DNA of 64,000 nucleotides from Hsuehochloa calcarea (lineage: Eukaryota > Streptophyta > Magnoliopsida > Poales > Poaceae): assembly GCA_036346395.1 (NCBI GenBank), contig CM070606.1:13750915-13814914 (forward strand), read 5' to 3'. Position numbers and translations under genes: made by a program. The first letter of the stretch is position 1, and the number at the start of each line of letters is the position of its first letter. Below, one piece after another: positions 42,101 through 55,080 of this stretch. The notes under the pieces were generated by a model, which ran no database searches, was not told the DNA's origin, and was given only the letters and a program-made list of their open reading frames with translations.

Positions 42101-42269
42101 GTATTTTAGCGATGACGCGCCCAAAAGAAGCATCTCCGAAGGTGATCGTCTCATCACCTCGAGCACGGGCTAGGGAAGAAAACCAACGAGAGTCTCCGGT
42201 CATATGACGAGAACACCCGGAGTCTACAATCCAGACCTTTCCCTTCCCAGCCCGGCGAACCTGAGTCAA
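39111..42269 (-). pseudogene. Copia pol, Sirevirus (SIRE/Maximus) lineage
   Basis: In element order: protease VWIVDSGCSRHMTGD (42012-42269, catalytic DSG); GAG-pre-integrase CRTGKMVAASHSRSK; integrase core with GKWYILVVVDDFSRYSWVF (41558-41761) and the C-terminal YGRKPSVSHFCVFGCKCFIL (41048-41239); reverse transcriptase in the clean 238-residue frame 40250-40966 (EELENFERNKVWSLVEPPQG, TKWVFKNKQSEDGLVIRNKA, FAASKGFKLYQMDVKSAFLN), then YGLKQAPRAWYERL, IYVDDIILAA at 40030-40065; RNase H ending ADIFTKP near 39180; stop TGA at 39111. Copia order (integrase before RT) is clear. The RT frame is intact where adjoining regions are riddled with short deletions, which looks like patchy sequence quality. 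Confidence 0.9.
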
Positions 42270-42734
42270 ACAGAGAGTAAAGTCTCAGTACTGGGGTGAA
42301 TCAACAGTGATTTTGGCACCCAATATCTTGTGTAACACGTCGAATGATGAAGTAGTCAAGCAAGACCTGACCTCTATCTACCCTACGCTCTCTGTCACTC
42401 AACAAGTCAGAAGGTCTGTGTGCGGACACTGGAAGTCATTGCTAAATCGACCGCTATGGAAGAGCGAGTCGAGTGCGCAACATGTCGATCACGCCATGAG
42501 TAGCCATCTCGAAAGGGAAACCGAGATCTACCCTCAAAACGACGGAAGTCACGACCGAAGGGAGCATGAGGACGAAAATCAGAAAACTCAGAAAAACCAA
42601 GTCCTCGATGCTGCCCTAAATCATCAGTTGTATCAAACCTAGACCTCGTGTTGGTCTTAGGTGCACTCATGGTCTGGGGCTGACCCTGAATGTACCTAAC
42701 AGACTCAACACGATCTCTACGCGCGATCTTGGCG
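42270..42734 (-). pseudogene. Gag C-terminal part of the Sirevirus-type element, truncated
   Basis: The frame at 42407-42763 encodes an arginine/phenylalanine-rich stretch (GLGFSEFSDFRPHAPFGRD, FRRFEGRSRFPFRDGYSWRD) as in the gag-pol linker of Sireviruses. Gag N-terminus, primer-binding site and 5' LTR are missing: at 42734/42735 the sequence passes directly into the LTR of element A at an internal LTR position. Confidence 0.65.
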
Positions 42735-44507
42735 TTAGTCAAGTTTATAATTGCAACTCTCATGAAATGATGACTCGTGGCATGGCTAAGCGATCTAATC
42801 GTATCTAACCAACCCGTTGGTGCTACGATAATACCAACTAATAATTAATCAACCTAGGGTGACAAAATATCATGGCATACAATAGACAAGGTGGCATAAC
42901 AATTTGGATTAATAACTACACCCAAAAGCATTTAAATAAATACTTGAAATAGAATGCAATACATTGAAACAAAGTATTTTGGCGGGTTCAAAATGATCAA
43001 AGTTATAACTTGCCTTGGAATAGATCTAGATATTGGTCTTGGTCTTGAGGTGCTCCTTCTTACGCAAATTCGAAATATCGGCGTCTACTACATAAGCGGG
43101 ATAAAAAAACAAAACAAATAAATAACAGAGGCAAAACAAACTCCAAAAATTAAATTAAATTCATAAATAAATAGATCTGAATTTTATATGAATTTACAAA
43201 TTTGAATGGGCTCAATCGGAGTTGGATGCAAAAGATATGGGCTTTGGAAGATTGGAAAAATCAATTAAACCCTAAATTGGATTTTCTCGAATTTCCCGAA
43301 TTAATTTTATAAAGGAAAATCAATTATTAGCAATGCTTGCGTCGGTAGGAAAAAAAGAAATTAATTAAAATTCGTGCTGACGGTGGGCCCACACAGCCGA
43401 CCTCTCACGGTGGACCAAATCCACCCAGGCGGGGTGAGTGGCGGTGGACAACGCCAGCCAAGCTCTGTGAGCGTGATGAAACCACTTGAGCGGAGTTGAG
43501 GTGGTGGCAGCGGCGCCGTAACCTTGCGCTTGCACGGAGACACCGAGAAAGCTGGTAGAGATTTGCGTGGCGATGGCTAAGCAGCGGTAGCGGTGGCGGG
43601 CACAAAAAATCGTCGCCGGAGAAGCAGCGAAAGTGATAAGGTGGTGGCGGAGGTGAGCGAAACTCACCGTGGCCGAGGGCGGCAATGGCGGCGGTGATGA
43701 GCCAGGTGTTGTCGGACGAGCAACCGCGGAGAAGAACACAGGGCGGCGGTGAGCGACACCGAGCAGCGGGGCTATGCGATCCCAATGTGGCGATTCTTGC
43801 TGGCGAAGAAGCTCGATAATGGCGAAGCGGCGGCGACTAAGTTGAACGTGGTCTTCGAGCAATCTTTGCTTGAGGACGAAGAAGATGTGTCGCGCCAGGG
43901 GTTTTTGGAGAGCGAGGGATCGTGAGGCTAGGGTGCTATATAGGCTCGGGAGGAGAGTCAAGCCGGAGGCAATGGCCTTGTGTAAAGTGAATGTTGCGAA
44001 GATCGGGACAAACGATGAAGCAGTGGTCCCAGCGTGAAAGCAAGACATGGCGTGAAGCGGCAACAGCCGACGTCAGGATCAAGAAATTTGGGAAGCGATG
44101 GCATGACGTCACGATCGCTGAAAGAGACAGCAGTGGAGATCCAGCGGCTCAAAGCGGGAATGGGCTGGGGAGTGGGCGGCGAGGAGAATAGTCTGGGCTT
44201 GACGATCTTGTTCGAGATTTAAAATAGGTTTTTCTTTAAATAAATCCGGAAAATGCAAATAGCAATTAGAAAATAGCAAATGACTTTGGAAAAATTCGAG
44301 AAAATTCTATAAAATATAACCAAGCATATAGAATCTAAATAAAATAATTTTGACAATTGTTGATATTTGGATTAAGCGCATTAAATCAATTTGTTCTAAA
44401 GTCCAATTTAAGCTTTTTAATTTAATATTCAAATAAATCCAAATGATAAATTTTCTTGCTACCAATATTTAAAAGATTTTTAAAGCTCTGAATTTTGGGA
44501 TGTTACA
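42735..44507 (-). repeat. 3' LTR of element A, truncated
   Basis: Matches 51221-52972 of the 5' LTR. About 1.2 kb of U5 is absent and replaced by copia gag. Ends GGGATGTTACA at 44507, followed by AACCTCCCCCTT, the complement of the polypurine tract. A TATA-like TATATAGC (minus strand) is near 43936. Confidence 0.87.
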
Positions 44508-45254
44508 AACCTCCCCCTTAAGCGAATCTAGTCCCAGAGATTAGGCTAATAGAAAAGGCTAGAGAACTTCGGTTCAACTCTTCTTCACGTTCCCGTTGCT
44601 TCTCCTTAGGTGGTTACTCCTTTGGACTTTCTGAAGCGAGCGGTCTTGCTTACAGTGCGGCGTTCTGCGATATCCAAAATCGACAATTTTTTCCTTGTGC
44701 GTGAGATCTTCCTTGATTCAATTGATTCCAGCAGTGCTCTTACTGCGAAGACACTTCTTGGTGAGAGACATGAAAGACATCATGCACTCCATTACTGTTG
44801 TGGTAGCTCAAGCTGATGCGCAACTTCTCCACAGCGTTCCAAAACCTTGAATGGACCCATACCTTGGAGCAAGCTTCCCTTTGGTGTGGAATCTCTTAAC
44901 ACCTCTCGGCGGAGTAACTTCGAAGATACACAAAATCCTCGGTTCAAAGGCGAGGTCCACGGCAGCGATTATCGGCATAACTCTTTTGCCTAGGCGGGCT
45001 ATCTTTAACCTCTCTCGATCATAGCAACTTGTTCTTGGCCTCTGGATAATATGGCCCGAACACTACCGTTCATTGTCTCTACGACCAATTCAGCGGAGTT
45101 GCGAGCACGACCGTCTGAGCTTCAAATGGTGACATATGCAAACTAAGCGATAGCTTGTTGTTATGCGAGAATTATCGGCAAACTTTTATCCCAGCGGTAG
45201 CATTAGCTAAGGCCGAGCTCTCAACATATCTTCTAATATCGATTGACTCTTCGG
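44508..45254 (-). pseudogene. Chromodomain and integrase C-terminus of element A
   Basis: Aligns base for base with 60722-61460 of element B, where the chromodomain is readable (CLRVPEEQTPLESIELKEDL, then KEQPVRILDIAERRT). In element A the same region is fragmented by 1-4 bp deletions. Chromodomains of Tekay/Del elements are thought to steer integration to heterochromatin. No frame longer than 70 codons remains. Confidence 0.75.
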
Positions 45255-46380
45255 TCATCCATACATGCAGGGATGATAAGCGATCGAAATTGAGATGAGT
45301 TCAGGCTTCATGTAGACTCGCGAAGCGAGAGGTGAATTGAGATCCTCGATCGACACTATCTTCTTAGGTACACGTGCGGTGACGATTTTGACATATACAA
45401 TTCCGCGCGGTCTCTGAGTAAGTGGTTTTGTTGGCAAAAATGGGCAACCTTAGTCAAACGATCCACTATTACCGTCGAATCATAACTGATTGAGTCTTGG
45501 GTAGCCGGTAATGAAATCCATCTGATCTCTTCCCTTCCATTACGGTATCTTGACGGTTGTAGCAATCCTGTTTGGTCTCGATGTTCGGCCTTTACTACGA
45601 CACCACGTCGCATAAGGCAGAACTGCGGCGTCTCGCTTTAGGTTTGGCCACCAAAACTTACTCTTAACATCTGATACATCTTAGTACTTCGAGGTGAATT
45701 GAATACTTTGAGTCATGGGCTTCCTTGAGTCGGTTTGTCTTAATCCATCAACATCGGTACAGATAAGTCCATTGATCCACAATATATCACGATCATCCAT
45801 GGTGAAATCATTAAATTTTCCTACATACCTTCTTGAGATCAACAAACTCGGAATCACAGGTTGGGCTTCACGAATCTGTTTCTCGGGTGGTATGCCCAAA
45901 TTGGCCACAAATCCTTAGGAACAACTTCTAGGCGTAGTTTACGGAATTCCTCTGAAGTTACGAACACAACTCTTTTGCTTCGAGCATTAGGTAGCTCTTA
46001 CGACTCGGTGCATCGCAACTACATTAGCCTTACCGGGATGGTAATGGATTCCAAGATTATAATCCTTTATTAATTCCACCATCTTCTCTGTCTCATGTTC
46101 AAATCGGTGAGTGAAAATGTACCAGGCTCTTATGATGCATGTAGACTTCACGGCGATTCTGATGAGATAATGACGTCAAATCTTCAAAGCATGCACTACT
46201 GACTAATTCCAAATCATGGGTAGGATAGTTCTCTTCATGAGCCTTAATTGCCTTGGCGCATAGCGGCGGCTCTTCCTTCTTGCATAAGGACACATCCTAA
46301 TCCTTGGCGCGAAGCATCACGGTGATATCAAAATCCTTACTAATATCCAAGCAAAACTAGCCTTTGAAATTGAAGTCAAC
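45255..46380 (-). pseudogene. Integrase core and RNase H of element A
   Basis: Short frames show VKIVTARVPKKIVSIEDLNS, STVIVDRLTKVAHFCQQNHL (45356-45613) and MDDRDILWINGLICTDVDGL (45681-45908). The sister segment 61466-62460 in element B is one open frame of 318 residues. Element A differs from it mostly by lost or changed bases at CTG and CAG sites. Confidence 0.85.
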
Positions 46381-47210
46381 GTTTCTTCAATTCTTGAAAA
46401 CTTTCTTCTGGTGGGGTCCAAATAAACTTCTTCTCTTTCTTCAACAATTGCGTAAGAGGTTTAGCAATCGTTGAGAACCCTTCAATAAACGGCGATAGTA
46501 TCCACGCCATTCCCAAGAAACTACAATTTGAGTAACCGTCTTGGGCTGCTCCCAATTCATTCTGACTTTAACCTTCCGGGGTCAAGCACTACTCCTTGTT
46601 GTCATCACATGGCCAGAAATCAACTTTCTTCTTCCAAAAGTCACACTTGCTGAACTTGGCATACAAGCGATGTCCTCTGAGCTTCTCTAGGATTAATCTC
46701 AAATGTCTGTATGTTCTTCTTTTGACTTTGAGTATACCAAAATATCATCAATGAATACTACCACGAACTTATCCAAATATTCCATGAATACTTTGTTCAT
46801 CATGTTCATGAAATAGGCGGGGCATTAGTCAATCAAAAGACATGACTAAAAACTCATAATGTCCATCTCGGGTTGAAAGCGGTCTTTGGTACATCCTTAG
46901 GACAAATCTTCAATTGATGGTAACTTTGATCGTGGTCGATCTTGGAGAATACTCGGCTCCTTTCATCTGTCGAACAAATCATCTATTACGGGCAATGGGT
47001 ACTTGTTCTTGATGGTGACTTCGTTGAAGAGCGATAATCGATACACATTCTCATACTTCCATCTTTCTTCTTGACGAACAATGGTGCTCCCCATGGCGGC
47101 GAACTAGGTCTTACAAAACCTTTCTCCGATGGTTCTTCTCGCTTCTTTATTTCCACAAGTTCATCGTGGCATCCGATAGGGTCTCTTGAAATTGGTCTTT
47201 CGGCACTAGA
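46381..47210 (-). pseudogene. Reverse transcriptase of element A
   Basis: At DNA level it matches 62680-63490 of element B. Recognisable pieces include the catalytic region (plus-strand ACGAACTTATCCAAATATTC at about 46764 is the complement of EYLDKFVV; the FIDDILVYSK box follows at about 46733-46762) and LTNAP at about 46830. Broken by many shifts. Confidence 0.8.
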
Positions 47211-47700
47211 TCGATGACAAACTCAATATCACGGTCGGTGGCATTCACAGTAACTCTTACGGAAATACATACAGGTAATCTCGACTTCTGGTCGTCTTCC
47301 AAAGCTGTCTTGGTGTTGACTACAAATGTCCATCACGTCTTGAGGTGGCTAGAAATTCTACTTTCTTTCTGTGGTATCCTCAATTGTCCACGGCTCTTGG
47401 CCACAATCTGCTTTGCTTTATGTTTGGATAACCAATCCATACCAAGGATGACATCGATGGTGCAGTGTCTAGAACTATTAGGTTGGCTAGAAACTCAACT
47501 CGACTATGAGTAGCCTAGCTCCTAAACATCCAACTTTAGAACTTAGCTCTGCTCGGTATTTGGACTAACAGTATGCTTAAGATGCATAACTTCAATTTGT
47601 TCTTAGTTGCAAAATTCGAAACAAGCGAATCGAAGCTCGAGAATCAAGCAGGCCAGTCAGGTCTTGAATTTACTAGGAACTTACCGGTACAGCGTCGGTG
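47211..47700 (-). pseudogene. Protease region of element A
   Basis: Corresponds to 63500-64000 of element B. The D-S-(G)-A-S catalytic site is at about 47630-47650 but disrupted; the C-terminal hydrophobic-DVILGMDWL-type sequence is visible at about 47430-47460 (complement of GGATAACCAATCCATACCAA). Confidence 0.7.
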
Positions 47701-48720
47701 CTGGGCTCCTTCTGAGTGGCGTGGTTGACCGGACCTCGACCAGCGATGGTGGTGCTCCTCCGGATTACCGGTAGCTTGAAGTTCCTTGATGGTTGCCTTA
47801 TCGGTGTCTTGGTGGTGTGTTCCCAAGGTTGAAGCGTCTTTGAGTGATAGTCCCATTCTGCGGACATCGGTTGGCGAAATGCTGGTGACGAATTAAAGCA
47901 AACTCTGGTTATGTGGGTTGCTTCTTGGATTGGGGTTGGTGGGCGGGGTTGCGGAAGTTACGAGCAAATGGGCGAGTCTTTGAAGTTAGTGCGGGTGTGC
48001 AGCGAGTGCATGGTGGAAAGCGGCTAAGCTGCGGTGGAATCATTCTTGCCCTCGGTGGGGTTGGTGACTTCCTTCTTTGAGCCATCCTGCGCACGATGAT
48101 CTTCCAATTCCTTGCGCTTATCCTCTAGAATCAAAGCCTTGTTGATCAACTCTTGAAAATCGGGGAAAGGTGTGGGCGATCAAGTTGACTTGAAGTCCGA
48201 TGTTCAATCCTTTCGACGACTTGGCGAGCCTTGTCGGTGGCGACATCTTCTGACATATCGAGCAAGTTGAGAGAATTTGTTGAGGTAGTCGATCACGACA
48301 TTCCTCCTTGCTTGAAACCGAAATTCATCCTTCTTGAGATCCATGATTCATACGGTACGCAATCTTGGTGAAAGGATTGTGAACTCTTCCCAAGTAATAT
48401 CTTGCGGCGTTCCATGCGGCTGCACAAATTTCCACCATTCGGCGACAATGCCTTCAGTGAGGCGTCTGAACTTTTCATGATCATTTGCATTGAGTGATCG
48501 GTTTCTCTCAATAACACGTAGCCAATCATCGGCTTCTCTTGGTGAGACATGTCGAGAAAAGGTTGGTGGGCGGGTCCTCATAAACTCACCAACTTGGATG
48601 ATCCATTGTGACCATGAGCAAGCTGGGGCTCCATTGTGATGCTGATTGTTGTTGCTCTGGTTATTCATAGCTTGCATCTGGTTCATCATGGTGTACATCA
48701 GTTGGGTTTGAGCTGTCATG
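47701..48720 (-). pseudogene. Gag of element A
   Basis: Frame 48348-48719 reads MYTMMNQMQAMNNQSNNNQ, GEFMRTRPPTFSRHVSPREA, DDWLRVIERNRSLNANDHEK and EWWKFVQPHGTPQDITWEEF: the retrotransposon gag capsid family. A nucleocapsid knuckle remnant (HFANRCPQ) is at about 47860-47885. It may start further upstream (to about 48850). Frames are broken at 48100-48350. Confidence 0.82.
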
Positions 48721-50006
48721 AATGCTCCAAAATTCTGAGATCATTGAAGGTGCTTGTGGTGGAATTGCTTCTCAGGGATTTGCTCATGTCATACGATCTT
48801 TGGAGTATCGGAACCACTTCTGACGACAGCAGTCTGAACCATCTGGTGAATCTCAAGGGTTAGATAAGGTAGCAAGCACGAGATAAGTTGTAGAACTAAG
48901 CGGGGTAGGTAAACCCAACATATTTTAAGAAAGCTCAATGAAACTCTTATATTGATTAAGATAATAGTATGGCTTGCAACAAATACCTAAGGGCCTGCTT
49001 GACTCATACTTGCACACAAAAATAAGGGCGAACTTAAGCACACAAACTACCGCCTAAAGGCGACTCAAGACATAAAAGCTGGTTAAGCACTGAAACAAGC
49101 GAGCAGACTACTCAATCAAATAGCCTCCATGACCTTGGCGGTGCTCCCTTTCTTGTAGACACTGAAAGTGGTGGCATCCTCATAAGCCCATCTGATGTCC
49201 GGGGATGGTGTAATAGGGCAGGTGTCACAGTGCAGTCTTTGCTGGTGCTTGCTCTGCCTCTGCTTGGCTCTTGGTTGTTGGTCCATCGACTTACAGGTCT
49301 TCCTCTTGATGCCTTCTTCGTGTTGTCCATAAAGTTTCTTCTAATATGGCGATCCTTTCTTGACTCTCTGAAGAGTCTCATAGAGTACCTCCAGCTCTGT
49401 GGCGGCTAACTCAACGATTCTTCTGACGGTGGTAGGCGAGATGCCGACGGTGGCGTTGTCTTCTCCCTCAGTAGGCGGAAAGCGTCGGACAAGATCCACG
49501 TCGGATGTGGGGGGATGATAGCGAGCGTGTCCACGAAGCTCGAGAGTAGATGTTGAGATCCTCGGGATGGCAAGGCGTGAAGACTCTGGATTGCTTCAAT
49601 CCAAATACTCCTTGGTGAGATGTTCAATGGTTTACTTGCCTTGGTGTTACTGGCGTAGATGGTCAAATGGCGAGATTACTCCACGATCTCGGCGTTCACA
49701 ATCCAAGCAACGCCACGGTACAATGGACGATCAGACCCTCAAGTACTTGTAGCAACTTCAAAGCTCGGCAAGTCCTCCCTTCGCTCTCAGTAACTCTGAA
49801 GGCGAGGCATCTGTCAAGATGGACAAGGATATGAAAACAACTTTAAAGCAGCGGGGAGAGAAAGAATTTCAGCGATAGTTGAGTCAAGAGACATGAGATG
49901 AGTTAAAGAGTTCAATTAATCTTGCAAGTTAATATTTGCTTTAGAAAATAGTTTTGGACTCACTAGAGCAGCCAATCTAACTAGGGTCAAGACCTACGAT
50001 CGGTAT
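48721..50006 (-). other. Leader of element A
   Basis: About 1.2 kb between the gag start and the primer-binding site. Short frames only; no protein family recognised. Confidence 0.5.
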
Positions 50007-50018
50007 GGCTCGATACCA
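50007..50018 (-). promoter_or_regulatory. Primer-binding site of element A
   Basis: Complement reads TGGTATCGAGCC; canonical would be TGGTATCAGAGCC. Same one-base loss as in element 2. Located 4 bp from the LTR boundary. Confidence 0.8.
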
Positions 50019-50022
50019 CCTC

Positions 50023-52972
50023 TGTCGGGACCCAAATATGCAAATCTGGATCCTCTGTGTATTACGCACTAGTCGAGGATCACGCTAGTGCACAGTGTCA
50101 ACATTGATGAAATATCACATCCATACAAAATATAAGAATAAGCAGTACATTTAAATAACAAATAGCTGTTGGGACCTTACGGTTGAGTTTACATTTATTA
50201 AGCCATGCAAAGTGACAATAAAGAAATAAAGCTGCGGTGAAGGAAATAAACTCGGTGGCTCCCATCAATTTACCACGAACAGGCATTGGGATCAAGACCC
50301 TAACGTTCAACCTTAGTAGAACTCTTCTTCAAAAGCGGTGACGACTCCTCCATACATTGATTTGTTTAGCAAGGTGAGTACACCGTACTAGCAAGTCATA
50401 CCACGAATGCATTTATACATGATGGCTTATTCAAAGGAATGGCTTACGTGGTTATTTTGCGAAATGCAACATTTGCAATTGAATACAAATAATAGATTGA
50501 AAGCGTAATTCAAAACAAATAGACAATAATAAGTTAACAATTGATTTCACAAAGGACACACAGTCTAATTAAGTTCTTTCACAATTTGAACAAGTTATCT
50601 CACACGGTGACCCTTCCCAATTGTTTTATGAAAAACTACCCCTCGTGTGAAATTCGAGCATGTCCATAACGAGGGGCGGCTATTCGATAGATTGGTTTAA
50701 ACACTCTGCAGAGGTTGTACACTTTACCCACGATGAAACCAAGGATCGAGTTGATCACAACAAAACCTTTGAGACTTCATCCCAAACAATGACACTCTGG
50801 TGTGCTTTCTTGTAGTCAATTTGTACACGACCCTTGGAGCGACACACACATTGGGCGAGGATGCGTGAACCGTCCAGCGATGTGACATATCACACATCCG
50901 ACATCACCGACTTAAATACAACTTTGAGTTGTCAATGTCAAGACTCCATAACTTACTAAGTCGAGGCCCGGCCATACTAGGCATGTGGTGCGTGCAGTAA
51001 GGCCAGTTCAATGGCGCACAAAGTTAAGTCCTTAATTGACCAAGGCAAGACTTCCAGTTTTAACCCAAATCACAAAGTTTATAGCTGCAGATCCACCATT
51101 CACCGAGAATCCACCACTTGCCTCGGTCTAAATCTTTTCCCACTGTTGATTAAGTGCAACACATGCCATCAGCGAGTAATACCACTGACACACAGATTCA
51201 TCACAGGTTCCATAATCACTTAGTCAAGTTTATAATTGCAACTCTCACATGAAATGATGACTCGTGGCATGGCTAAGCGGTCTAATCGTATCTAACCAAC
51301 CCACGTTGGTGCTACGATAATACCAACTAATAATTAATCAACCTAGGGTGACAAAAGATCATGGCATACAATAGACAAGGTGGCATAACAATTTGGATTA
51401 ATAACTACACCCAAAGCATTTAAATAAATACTTGAAATAGAATGCAATACATTGAAACAAAGTATTTTGGCTGGGTTCAAAATGATCAAAGGTATAACTT
51501 GCCTTGGAATAGATCTAGATATTGGTCTTGGTCTTGAGGTGCTCCTTCTTACGCAAAATTCCCGAAGTATCGGCGTCTACTATAAGCGGGACAAAAAACA
51601 AAACAAATAAATAACAGAGGCAAAACAAACTCCAAAAATTAAATAAAATTCATAAATAAATAGATCTGAATTTTATATGAATTTACAAATTTGAATGGGC
51701 TCAATCGGATTCGGATGCAAAAGATATGGGCTTTGGAAGATTGGAAAAATCAATTAAACCTAAATTGGATTTTCTCGAATTTCCCAATTAATTTTATAAG
51801 GAAAATCAAATTATTAGCAATGCTTGCGTCAGTAGGAAAAAGAAATAATTAAAATTAATCTTGGCAATTGGGCCTTTGTCGACCTCTCTCGCTCCGGTGG
51901 ACCAAATCCACGGTAGGAGTGAGTGGCGGTGGACAACGCCCGCAGCAAACTCTGGCGTGATGGGAAGGCGCCGAAATTTGAGTTGAGAGGTGGCGGTGTA
52001 TGGCCCATTGTTGACACAACGCAGGGAGACACGAGAGAGCTCGGCGAGATTCTTGGCGCGATATTGCTGGTGGTGTGGCGCACAAAATCGTCGCCGGGGA
52101 ACAAGTGATAAGTGGTGGGTCAGGCGAAACTCACCCGGCGAGGCGGCAATGGCGCGATGGGGCGAGTGTTGTCGGACGAGTCGACATGGAGGAAGAAGAC
52201 AGGGGCGGCGGTGAGCGACACCAGCAGCTGCAGCTATGCGATCCCAAATGGGCGATTCTTGCGGCGAGAGAGCTCCGATGACAGCGGCGGCGGCGACTAA
52301 GTTGCGGACCAGTCTTCGAACAATCTTTGTGAGGAGACCGAGAGGTGTCGGCTCTTGGGGGTTTTGGAGAGAGAGCGAGGATCGGCGGGCTAGGGGTGCT
52401 ATATAGGCTCGGGAGGGAGAGTCAAGCCAGGCAATGGCCTTGTGGCGTAAGCGGTCGGTAGCGGAGATGGGGCGAACAATGACCGAGGCGGTCCCAGCAG
52501 CGAAGCGGCGGCGGCCTTGACGAAGCGGCAGCCGACGTCGGGATCAAAAGTGAGGAGGCGGCGGTAGCAGCGTGTGCGTCGCGATCGCCTGAAGAGACAA
52601 TGGAGATCCAGTGCTCAAAGCGGGAATGGGAACGGGAGTGGGAGGCGAGGAATAGTCTTGAGCTTGGCCCGATCTTCGAAAGGATTTAAAATAGGTTTTC
52701 TTTTAAATAAATCGGAAAATGCAAATAGCAATTAGAAAATAGCAAATGACTTTGGAAAAATTCGAGAAAATTCTATAAAATATAACCAAGCATATAGAAT
52801 CTAAATAAAATAATTTTGACAATTGTTGATATTTGGATTAAGCACATTAAATCAATTTGTTCTAAAGTCAATTTAAGCTTTTTAATTTAATATTCAAATA
52901 AATCCAAATGATAAATTTTCTTGCTACCAATATTTAAAAGATTTTTAAAGCTCTGAATTTTGGGATGTTACA
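50023..52972 (-). repeat. 5' LTR of element A, complete
   Basis: 2950 bp, plus-strand ends TGTCGGGACCC and GGGATGTTACA. TATA-like CTATATAGC at about 52398-52407 on the minus strand puts U3 at 52408-52972 and leaves an R-U5 of about 2.3 kb. Long ORF-like stretches inside are not conserved between the three copies of this LTR. Confidence 0.9.
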
Positions 52973-55080
52973 CTATTCAACAAGTTGTCAAATACTCATC
53001 ACTCACAAGGAGGACCTCTCATGGTCTCTCACTAAGTATTGGCCTAAACAACTTGATATATACTCTTCATGCCACATTCTACTAAGCCTTAGTATAGAAA
53101 TATCCATTCCTCATATGATCATCCCCATGCTTGGTGCTGCCATCATCTCTGTGGATATCGTGAGGATATGTGCGCGATCTCATGATGATGAGTCAATTGG
53201 CAATGGATTTGTTGGTTTGCAAAATCTTGCGTTTTCGGGTTTGCTCAATTTGTCGGACCCGGTGATCGGCCGGTTGTGTCGAGCGGTCGACCGCCGTGGA
53301 AGTCGGCCGACCATGATGGCGGTCCGACCGATATGTTGAAAAATGGTTTTTGGTGAGCCAAAATAGGTTGTGTAGGCAAGTGAAGTCTCTGGATGTGGTC
53401 ACATCATTTTTGGAGCTCGGTCAAAGTTAATGCAGAAATTTCGGAAGGTTTGAATTTGGTGAAAATTGGCTAAGTCTTTTGGTGATCGACCGCCGTTGTA
53501 GAATCGATCGGACCGGCTGAAATCGGTCGGACCCGGCCTTGTGAGGCGGTCGGACCGCCGATGACTGGAGAGTTAACCAAGTTGGCATTGATTTGATTTG
53601 ATTGTGTTTATTGTTTGAACTTCAATGCTTTATTGGTGCATATTGCATTCGGAACTAACGTGGGTCAAGTTGTGAAGAACTTGTTCCGGAAGCGATTTGT
53701 TTGTCTATTCTTTGTGCGGTGGCTTTCGAGTCAACGGCGTCAGCGGTGAGTGGATCGGGACTACGCTTGGAGTGAGGTCGAGCGATCATGGATACGAGAG
53801 ACCATGTGAGAGGTCGGTTAATCGGAAGTTCCTCTTTTCCAGCGGTAGTTCCGATTATCGAAACTTCGCTACATACACGCGGTAGTTCGATTATCTGATT
53901 GACCAGCGATACAAAAGCAGAGACACAACTCTCAACCTATTCAACAAGTTGTCAAATACTCATCACTCACAAAGGAGGACCTCTCGCATGGTCTCTCAAT
54001 CTCCACCTTGATGAGTATATTGACAAACACGAAAAAAGCATAAGATGAGTTTGAGTTTTAAAGTCAACAAGGTCTAAACACGTAGTTGAAGCTCAAGACC
54101 ATGTTGACACAAGAAAGACTTGAGATGAGATGAAAGAGCAATTTTACAAAAACTCAAGGCTTTTCTCCGAGAAAACTTTCTCTCCAAAATTCTCCCCTTT
54201 GGCAATAAAATCATCAAGATGTAGAAAAGGGAGGAAAAGACTATATGATGTTCATTTTAAGCATTTGGAGCCGTGAAGATTATCCAAAATGACTATTAGA
54301 GTATTACACCAAGCCATAACACAGAGAATGCTATCAAGATCATGACAATTGATGTATAGAATAGCTAAGGCAGAGAAAATCCATAATCGATTAATGATCC
54401 AATTCTTTAGCAAGTCAAATAAACCAAGATTGAAGTCTAGCTAAAAGGTATCCAAGGATGATACAAGCCATGTCAAATAATTTAAGTTGAACCAAGAAGA
54501 CTCATTTTGAGCAGTTTAGAGTGCTACAGTTGAAGAAAGACTCATTTTATCGAACTTGGTCTTTTTAATGATAAGCAATTTTAGCACATTTTCTTTTAAA
54601 GCTCTTTATGGTTTTATCTCGATAAAAGCAAGCTCTGGACTAGGTGCCATCCACAAGCCTCCTAAGCTTCAACTAATTTTCAAATCTTAACCATGTGCTA
54701 GATCCCAAGCCTTATCGACCACTCCAAACAGAGACTTAAGGAGGTGATCTTAGGTCATCAAGGCTCCCCAGAGTTCATGCCTAGTGCAATGGCAAGCGAT
54801 CTCATGAGAAAGATTTGGTGAGATCAGTTTTTACGCACAAAAGAGATCATTTTGCTTTTGAAGTTTTAGACCAATGATTAAAGATAAGTCAAGTTTCTTA
54901 ACAAGCGACATAGCACTTTGAAACTCAATAGAGTTCAAGACTCAGCCTACTTGACATGGCGAGAATCATAAAGGATAACTTCCGGACTAGTCTCAGAGCT
55001 ATCATGACAAGATTTTAACTCAAGTTTAGCATTTTTAAATCACTTTAGCATGGCAAAGACTAAACTACACATAAAAAGTC
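52973..55080. repeat. Second copy of the 36.27-38.47 kb block
   Basis: Contains, in the same order, the end of the copia solo LTR (to 53031), CTAAG, the truncated element 3 LTR piece (53037-53150), the GACC-rich fragment (53151-53795), the inverted-end copia remnant (53796-53998) and the Sirevirus 3' non-coding region (53999-55080). Every junction is shared with the first copy, so duplication came after those insertions. It ends abruptly at 55080 (AAAAAGTC|TTTTAGGCG). Confidence 0.87.

Larger units (their letters stand above)
42735..52972 (-). mobile_element. Tekay/Del-type Ty3/gypsy chromovirus, element A
   Basis: Truncated 3' LTR (42735-44507), internal region (44508-50022) with chromodomain, integrase, RNase H, RT, protease and gag on the minus strand, and a complete 5' LTR (50023-52972). 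In element orientation the LTR begins TGTAACATCCCAAAATTC and ends GGGTCCCGACA. Right flank CTATT lies in copia LTR sequence. The missing left LTR end prevents a target duplication check. Confidence 0.87.

Noticed and set aside
43365..44063. 232-residue open frame on the minus strand in element A's 3' LTR
   Set aside because: It spans the LTR promoter region, has low-complexity Pro/Ser/Arg content, and is not preserved in the other two copies of the LTR.
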